Positions 1 to 3,516 of a stretch of 5,377 bases of DNA are shown piece after piece. The notes beneath the pieces were generated by a model. That model was given only the letters and a program-made list of their open reading frames with translations. It did no database searches and was not told the origin of the DNA. Source of the stretch: Clostridiales bacterium (GTDB taxonomy: Bacteria > Bacillota_A > Clostridia > Oscillospirales > Oscillospiraceae); assembly GCA_019417795.1 (NCBI GenBank), contig DXUR01000233.1:1-5377 (forward strand), in the 5' to 3' direction. Every line of letters starts with the position of its first letter. The first letter of the stretch is position 1. The position numbers and the translations under genes are program-made.

Positions 1-44
1 TTGTTTCAGACCGCCCGCAGCCAAAAGGCAGAAAGGTGGACATT

Positions 45-683
45 ATGATGACATTTAAGGATCTGAAAAAGCTTGTTGAACTCCCTTCGTACAAGGAACA
101 GCGTGTTCCAACCGTGAAGGCACTTGAGGTATCTGGTGTGCCAGTGGTTACCGAAAAGGTCTTGGAAAATCATGGCAGCATCAATGTCTACCAGAACGGT
201 TATGTGATCTACCGGGCGCACAAGAGGGTGACAGTTTTTTCTCTCCGCGACTGTGTACATTATAAATATGATGCAGCAGAAGGGGCGGGACATCACATTG
301 AGGAAGCAGAGTTTGACGACTACGAGTGGCACATCCGGCTTGTTCTGGAAGGCGAGGATCGGATTTTTATGAACTATGAGATCATCCAAGGAAAGTGGAT
401 GCCATCCCGTGAGGACAGGGAGTATAAAGAAGAAATCCTGGAGGGAGTCGATGAAGCAGTCAGCACACTGGAAAGAATGATAAGTGAGGAAAGAGTGGAA
501 GAATTGCTCTCTACTTTGACTGATTTGCAGAGAAAGGTCGTTCACATCCACCTGTTCCATGGTCTGTCTTTCACAGAGGCGGCAAAACACCTTGGCATGA
601 CTCGCCAGAATCTTACCGGAATTTATAACGCAGCAATTTACAAGATACAGAAAAAGCATTTCCGGGCATTGTGCAGCTGTTAA
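45..683 (+). CDS. Sigma-70 region-4-like helix-turn-helix regulator of a conjugative element
   Basis: Predicted cytoplasmic DNA-binding protein of 212 residues. The C-terminal part (about residues 153-205) looks like sigma-70 region 4: a 'LTDLQRKVVHIHLFHGLSFT' stretch leads into a helix-turn-helix 'EAAKHLGMTRQNLTGIYNAA'. The N-terminal two thirds is acidic with beta-like segments. It shows no sigma region 2, and I do not recognise the domain. Start choice: AGAAAGG at 30-36 is a strong ribosome binding site 8 nt before ATG 45. ATG 48 is a close alternative, and an in-frame GTG at 36 would overlap that site. Sigma-like proteins of this kind are common in Tn1549-like elements. Without region 2 it is more likely a regulator than a complete sigma factor (inference). 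It is separated from the repA operon by a terminator, so it is probably expressed independently. Its target is unknown. Gene call sure; role moderate. Confidence 0.85.
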   Translation: MMTFKDLKKLVELPSYKEQRVPTVKALEVSGVPVVTEKVLENHGSINVYQNGYVIYRAHKRVTVFSLRDCVHYKYDAAEGAGHHIEEAEFDDYEWHIRLVLEGEDRIFMNYEIIQGKWMPSREDREYKEEILEGVDEAVSTLERMISEERVEELLSTLTDLQRKVVHIHLFHGLSFTEAAKHLGMTRQNLTGIYNAAIYKIQKKHFRALCSC

Positions 684-703
684 CAGATACATAATTAAAA
701 GAT

Positions 704-753
704 GAGCCGTCCAATCAGAAAACACGCTGAATTGGGCGGCTCAAAAATTTTTT
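704..753 (+). terminator. Rho-independent terminator after the sigma-like gene
   Basis: Left arm GAGCCGTCCAAT (704-715) pairs with ATTGGGCGGCTC (731-742) over 12 bp with one G-U pair and a 15-nt loop. A run of A and then six T (748-753) follows. It starts 20 nt after the stop codon of the sigma-like gene and should insulate the repA leader from upstream transcription. A T run on the opposite strand is weak, so one-way action is more likely. Confidence 0.82.
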
Positions 754-764
754 GAACTTTTTTC

Positions 765-813
765 AAAACACCTTGCGAAATAGCCCTTTTCCGATTCTAG
801 GAGTGAGAGGACA
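765..813 (+). repeat. Direct repeat copy 1 (49 bp)
   Basis: First copy of a repeat opening with AAAACACCTTGCGAAAT and ending in TGAGAGGACA. It matches copy 2 (868-916) at 43 of 49 positions by my alignment. Weaker similarity continues on both sides: a T-rich tract before it, and a CAAAA...CTCCAC tail to 827. In the frame beginning TTGCGAAAT the substitutions are all amino-acid changing, so conservation looks DNA- or RNA-level rather than coding. Confidence 0.85.
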
Positions 814-838
814 CAAAAATTCTCCACCCCAATCGGAA
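789..838 (+). repeat. Hairpin spanning the end of direct repeat 1
   Basis: TTCCGATT (789-796) is the exact reverse complement of AATCGGAA (831-838). A further CC/GG pairing is possible beyond a small bulge, and a short GTG..GAG / CTCCAC pairing is possible inside. No T run follows directly (the next T tract starts near 858), so it does not look like a standard terminator. Confidence 0.5.
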
Positions 839-867
839 GGTTCACAAAATGTTCAAATTTTTTTTTG

Positions 868-916
868 AAAACACCTTGCGAAATGACCCTTCTCCGATTC
901 TAAGGATGAGAGGACA
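868..916 (+). repeat. Direct repeat copy 2 (49 bp)
   Basis: Second copy, 103 bp downstream of copy 1, with the same first 17 bases (AAAACACCTTGCGAAAT) and the same last 10 (TGAGAGGACA). Its tail CACAAAACCCCTCCAC (918-933) corresponds to the copy 1 tail with a few changes. Unlike copy 1, it is not followed by an AATCGG arm, so the hairpin beside copy 1 cannot form here. Confidence 0.85.
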
Positions 917-985
917 ACACAAAACCCCTCCACGGGAACCTTGAAAATTGAATAAGCCATCCCAGAGAGATACTTCTGATATTGA

Positions 986-1072
986 ATGTGCATCCTGCGT
1001 GTCTTGTCAGAGAAAACGCCGCTGAAATATGGGGCAGGAACGGGCTGGGGCAGAATGGCAAAGCTCAAATAA
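986..1072 (+). CDS. Possible 28-residue leader peptide
   Basis: An ATG directly after an in-frame TGA opens a 28-codon frame ending in TAA at 1070-1072. The peptide begins MCILRVLSEKTPLKYG and ends GWGRMAKLK; it is basic and has no membrane segment. In favour: it lies in the repA leader, its third positions are fairly G/C-rich, and its stop codon falls inside the left arm of the inverted repeat at 1067-1133. A ribosome finishing here could therefore affect folding. Against: there is no good ribosome binding site (only GAGAGA about 15 nt upstream), and a frame this short is expected by chance. I do not recognise the peptide. Confidence 0.25.
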   Translation: MCILRVLSEKTPLKYGAGTGWGRMAKLK

Positions 1073-1133
1073 CAGCAGATACAATGCGGCGGAGTGTCGA
1101 AAGATGCTCCGTCGTAGGAATGTACTGTTATTT
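1067..1133 (+). repeat. 67-nt imperfect inverted repeat upstream of repA
   Basis: Three nested stems are visible. The outer one is AAATAACAG (1067-1075) with CTGTTATTT (1125-1133), 9 bp. The middle one is TACA (1080-1083) with TGTA (1121-1124). The inner one is TGCGGCGGAG (1085-1094) with CTCCGTCGTA (1107-1116), 10 bp with G-U pairs, closing a 12-nt loop. Small asymmetric bulges separate them. The structure ends exactly where a TATAAT begins, and the repA ribosome binding site is about 25 nt further on and not covered. It could act as a leader RNA structure or as a replication or protein-binding site. Confidence 0.7.
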
Positions 1134-1138
1134 ATAAT
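1133..1138 (+). promoter_or_regulatory. Candidate -10 box for the repA operon
   Basis: A perfect TATAAT lies 37 nt before the repA start. No recognisable TTGACA lies 16-18 bp upstream, because that position is occupied by the right arm of the inverted repeat (CCGTCGTA region), and there is no extended TG motif. It may be a weak or activator-dependent promoter, or simply an AT-rich coincidence. Confidence 0.3.
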
Positions 1139-1175
1139 AGTGCAAATCCAGAAAGAGGGGAGGTGATGAATCTAC

Positions 1176-2075
1176 ATGAAGTACCCGTATTTCAGAGGTC
1201 TGGAAGCAGACCGATACAGTTTCTACCGTGTGCCGAAAGCACTCATCAAGGTAGACCTGTTTGAAAAGATGTCCGGCGACGCAAAGCTGCTGTATGCTGT
1301 CTTGCTGGATCGGATGAATCTTTCGCTTAAAAATGGCTGGCAGGATGAGAATGGAAATGCCTATATTATCTGTACGATAGGTGAGATCATGGATTCGATT
1401 CGATGTGCCAGACAAAAAGCGGTCAAACTGCTGGACGAGCTGGAACATGAATATCAGCTTATTGAGCGGCGCAGGCAGGGTTTGGGAAAGCCGAACCTGC
1501 TCTATGTGAAAGACCTCTATGCGGGACTTTCACAATCGAACTACTGGAAGTATGAAAATCAAACTTCTGGTGGTTTGAAAAGCGAACTTCCGGGAGTATG
1601 GAAATCAAACGGAAGTAAGACTGATAAAAATAATAATACTGATAGTAGTGAGACTGATCAAATCTATTCTGCACAATCTGGTGAAAACATATCCGGGGAG
1701 ATGCGGGAAGATGAGAGGTATCGACTCTATTTTCAAGACAAGCTGGAAATCCCAATCTTAGAGAAGAATTCTCCGCATGACCGGGAAATCCTGATGGAGA
1801 TTCTGGAACTGCTTGTAGAAACCGTGACCAGCAGAAAGAAGTTCCTGCGCATTTGCGGGGAAGAAAAGCCGAAAGAGGTGGTCAAAAGCCGCCTGATGAA
1901 GCTGGATTCCATGCACATTCAGTATGTGATGGAATGTCTGAAAAGCAATACCACACAGGTACGAAACATTAAACAATATCTGCTTGCCACACTGTATAAT
2001 GCTCCGACCACAATCGACAGCTATTACGCTGCACAGGTCAGACATGATTTCGGATGGGGCGGCAGAAGCAATTAA
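1176..2075 (+). CDS. repA: Replication initiator protein A (RepA_N family)
   Basis: Cytoplasmic initiator of 299 residues, expected to bind the element's origin and start replication of the circular form. Residues 1-115 match the RepA_N N-terminal domain: 'YFRGLEADRYSFYRVPKAL', then 'KLLYAVLLDRMNLS', a winged-helix-like 'TIGEIMDSIRCARQKAVKLL' and 'GKPNLLYVKDLY'. Residues 120-170 form a hydrophilic Asn/Ser/Asp-rich linker. The C-terminal part (about 190-299) resembles the DnaD-like or DUF6017-type tail of ICE initiators, with 'NIKQYLLATLYNAP' near the end. The start is supported by GGAGGTGAT (1159-1167), 8 nt before ATG. It is the first gene of the operon, and its stop codon overlaps the ribosome binding site of the next gene. 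The linker DNA carries iteron-like repeats. Tn1549-type elements carry close relatives (family knowledge). Confidence 0.92.
   Translation: MKYPYFRGLEADRYSFYRVPKALIKVDLFEKMSGDAKLLYAVLLDRMNLSLKNGWQDENGNAYIICTIGEIMDSIRCARQKAVKLLDELEHEYQLIERRRQGLGKPNLLYVKDLYAGLSQSNYWKYENQTSGGLKSELPGVWKSNGSKTDKNNNTDSSETDQIYSAQSGENISGEMREDERYRLYFQDKLEIPILEKNSPHDREILMEILELLVETVTSRKKFLRICGEEKPKEVVKSRLMKLDSMHIQYVMECLKSNTTQVRNIKQYLLATLYNAPTTIDSYYAAQVRHDFGWGGRSN
1528..1610 (+). repeat. Iteron-like direct repeats inside repA (possible origin)
   Basis: Positions 1537-1564 and 1583-1610 match at 24 of 28 bases; both begin CGAACT and end AAATCAAAC. Including upstream flanks (1528-1564 and 1574-1610) the match is about 30 of 37. 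The offset is 46 bp, not a multiple of three, so the two copies are read in different frames and encode different residues (SNYWKYENQT versus SELPGVWKSN). This points to conservation as DNA. A 7-bp inverted repeat, ACTTCCG (1586-1592) / CGGAAGT (1610-1616), overlaps the second copy. RepA_N plasmids are known to have their origin within the central part of rep, so this is the best origin candidate here. Confidence 0.6.
1614..1662 (+). repeat. ACTGAT repeats in the repA linker
   Basis: AGTAAGACTGATAAAA (1614-1629) recurs as AGTGAGACTGATCAAA (1647-1662), 14 of 16 identical at a 33-bp offset. A third ACTGAT lies between them (1638-1643). The DNA around it is very AT-rich (AAAAATAATAATACTGATAG), which would suit origin melting. 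This pair is in phase with the codons (Ser-Lys/Glu-Thr-Asp), so a simple low-complexity protein linker could also explain it. Confidence 0.4.
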
Positions 2076-2088
2076 GGAGGACGATGCA

Positions 2089-2784
2089 ATGAGCGTGTTT
2101 TTTATAGATTTTGATATGGCTCCCTCGGTGATCTGGGCGAGAGACCTGTACGACCAGATGCAGATTCGGAGTGACTTCCGCAAGTGGTTTCCCCGGATGT
2201 GCCAGTATGGTTTTGTGGAAGGTCGGGACTATGAGTTCGTTCCCCGTGTCCGTCCGCAGGATGAGGGCGGGCGCACGGTGCAGCGGTATGTGAAAGACTA
2301 CCGGATCACGCTGGAAATGGCAAAGCAGTTGTACAAGCTCCACCACTTCCACAAGAATGACTGTTTCCGTAGCTGTGAAGGACAGCACTGCATGGGGATG
2401 GATCACTGGATGCAGGCGGTCATTGAACTGCTACATCAGCACAAGTGCAAAAGCCATGCGCCGCCGAAGCGTTTTTACGAATCACAGCCGCCCGATTCGC
2501 TGGTGACAACGACACAGATCGCAAAAGAGTACGGCTGCGGCGCAAAGGTATTCAATCGTCTGCTCCATCTGCACGGTATCCAGTACCGGGCCAATAACCA
2601 GTGGGTGCTGTATGCAAAACATCAGGACAAGGGATATACTGCAAACCTTGTTTTCCGGCTCCATCGGAGTGATGGCAGTGCAGTGGAAAAGCTGCATACG
2701 GCATGGACGCACAAAGGCAGGAAGTTCCTATACCATGAACTGAAACGGCGTGGGATTCTTCCGATGGCAGAACAGGAGAGTTGA
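2089..2784 (+). CDS. AntA/AntB and KilAC-type antirepressor protein
   Basis: Protein of 231 residues with two phage-regulator modules. Residues 14-82 match the AntA/AntB domain: 'WARDLYDQMQIRSDFRKWF', 'YGFVEGRDYEF', then 'KDYRITLEMAKQL'. Residues 138-225 match the KilAC antirepressor domain: 'VTTTQIAKEYGCGAKVFNRL', 'QWVLYAKHQDKGYT', 'HTAWTHKGRKFLYHELKRRG'. Such proteins counter repressors in phages, and relatives occur in Firmicute ICEs. Here it probably regulates the element (inference). The start at ATG 2089 is preferred over upstream in-frame ATGs (such as 1984) because AAGGAGG (2074-2080) lies 8 nt before it and because the longer form would run through repA. The ribosome binding site overlaps the repA stop codon, suggesting coupled translation. 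Odd feature: residues 85-123 are His/Cys-rich in place of the usual basic 'RRYF' tail of AntA domains. Confidence 0.87.
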   Translation: MSVFFIDFDMAPSVIWARDLYDQMQIRSDFRKWFPRMCQYGFVEGRDYEFVPRVRPQDEGGRTVQRYVKDYRITLEMAKQLYKLHHFHKNDCFRSCEGQHCMGMDHWMQAVIELLHQHKCKSHAPPKRFYESQPPDSLVTTTQIAKEYGCGAKVFNRLLHLHGIQYRANNQWVLYAKHQDKGYTANLVFRLHRSDGSAVEKLHTAWTHKGRKFLYHELKRRGILPMAEQES

Positions 2785-2788
2785 ACCT

Positions 2789-2974
2789 ATGAACTTTACG
2801 AATAGCCCGTTTGAACGTATGATGCGCCAGCGTCCGGGAACGGACAGTGACCATCCCTGCATTTCCTGCCGACACCGCAGGGAGTGCGGTTACATGATGC
2901 ACCAATGCAGAAAGAAATTTCGCTCGGTCTTTGGCGATACGGCTCCTCCGGTATCAGGCACGGTCGGTGTCTGA
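2789..2974 (+). CDS. Small cysteine-containing protein, function unknown
   Basis: A 61-residue basic protein placed 4 nt after the antirepressor stop codon. AGGAGA (2774-2779) lies 9 nt before the ATG. It opens 'MNFTNSPFERMMRQRPG', followed by four cysteines at 24, 27, 33 and 40 (CxxC, then x5-C and x6-C) among His and Arg residues, an arrangement that could bind zinc. The tail is short and Pro/Gly-containing. There is no signal peptide or membrane segment. Position and ribosome binding site support a real gene co-transcribed with its neighbours. A small protein at this spot is common in related elements. I cannot assign a function. Confidence 0.72.
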   Translation: MNFTNSPFERMMRQRPGTDSDHPCISCRHRRECGYMMHQCRKKFRSVFGDTAPPVSGTVGV

Positions 2975-3015
2975 TGCCGTTTGGATAAAACTATAAACCG
3001 GAAAGGAGGGCGCAG

Positions 3016-3516
3016 GTGCAGGATGAAGTAAACGAAAAAACGATGGCATTGTGCATCAAAGGCGGAAAAATCTCGGCACAAATTCTGAAAGCAGCACTGA
3101 CAAAGCTGCTGGCAGAGATCGAGAAGAAGAAACAGCAATCGAAGAAGATGGGAGGGCAGAACCGATGTAAGAGAGGAAAGCAGAGCATCAAGAGCCTGCA
3201 ACAGAGCGGCGCACAGCTTACCAATATCGTTGTCACGGACAATAACATCAAGTCGTTTGACCGGGTAGCTCGGAAGTACGGCGTTGATTATAGTCTGAAA
3301 AAGGCAGAAAAAGAGGGGAAAACCGAATATCTGGTCTTTTTCAAGGCAAAAGATGTGGATGTTATGACGGCGGCATTCAAGGAATATACCGGAGTTTCGC
3401 TGAAAAAGGAGCAGCGGCAGTCCATCCGTAAGAAGCTGGAGCAGGCAAAGGAGCGTGTTGCCAAGCACCGGGAAATCACCAAGGAAAAGACGAAAGACAG
3501 AGGGCAGGTGCGATGA
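3016..3516 (+). CDS. pcfB: PcfB-family (DUF3801) conjugation protein
   Basis: Hydrophilic, lysine-rich cytoplasmic protein of 166 residues, about the usual family length. Family-like features are the N-terminal 'GGKISAQILKAALTKLLAEI', a basic linker (residues 37-60), a central 'NIVVTDNNIKSFDRVARKYGVDYSL' and 'YLVFFKAKDVDVMTAAFKEY', and a charged helical tail. The start is GTG 3016, chosen because AAGGAGGG (3003-3010) sits 5 nt upstream; the next in-frame ATG is 3043 and would lose that spacing. The stop overlaps the start of the coupling-protein gene (ATGA), the usual pairing of PcfB with PcfC/VirD4-type proteins (pCF10 nomenclature). The biochemical role of the family is not well settled; from context it probably assists relaxosome or coupling-protein function. 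Confidence 0.85.
   Translation: MQDEVNEKTMALCIKGGKISAQILKAALTKLLAEIEKKKQQSKKMGGQNRCKRGKQSIKSLQQSGAQLTNIVVTDNNIKSFDRVARKYGVDYSLKKAEKEGKTEYLVFFKAKDVDVMTAAFKEYTGVSLKKEQRQSIRKKLEQAKERVAKHREITKEKTKDRGQVR

Larger units (their letters stand above)
754..1175 (+). other. Repeat-rich leader region upstream of repA
   Basis: These 422 bases hold no conventional gene. Seen directly are two copies of a 49-bp repeat, several T-rich tracts (about 758-763 and 858-866), a hairpin between the repeats, a possible 28-codon ORF, a 67-nt inverted repeat, a TATAAT and the strong repA ribosome binding site GGAGGTGAT (1159-1167). Some short segments have more than one complementary partner. GTTCAAA (851-857) can pair with TTTGAAC (751-757) or with TTTGAAA (864-870), and AAGGTTC (837-843) can pair with GAACCTT (936-942). 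This could be a transcribed, structured 5' leader controlling initiator levels, or a DNA site such as an origin or protein-binding region. The sequence alone does not decide. Confidence 0.6.

Noticed and set aside
6..725. A 239-codon minus-strand frame opposite the sigma-like gene
   Set aside because: It covers the sigma-like gene and its terminator; the product is a Cys/Phe/Leu-rich shadow with no family features.
765..933. The two direct repeats read as a CRISPR array or as repeated leader peptides
   Set aside because: Only two imperfect copies, with no palindromic CRISPR-type repeat, no further spacers and no cas genes. In the shared frame all substitutions change residues, and start codons and ribosome binding sites are lacking.
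941..953. TTGAAAATTGAAT resembles the TTGAAAACTGAAT found in 16S-23S rRNA spacers, and could also pass as a -35 box
   Set aside because: No rRNA or tRNA sequence flanks it, and a matching -10 at 16-18 bp is absent (only GATACT at 15 bp from the second TTGAAT).
991..998. CATCCTGC, a match to the YATCCTG/Y nick consensus of IncP-type oriT
   Set aside because: A short match expected by chance at this length. There is no inverted repeat just upstream and no relaxase gene nearby; near-identical strings occur within coding sequence (for example around 3653).
853..1068. Minus-strand 71-codon frame in the repA leader
   Set aside because: It runs through direct repeat 2, has no convincing ribosome binding site, and its product shows no recognisable features.
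1984..2088. Longer antirepressor start overlapping repA
   Set aside because: The upstream in-frame ATGs have no suitable ribosome binding site and would add 35 residues unlike the family. ATG 2089 has AAGGAGG at ideal spacing.
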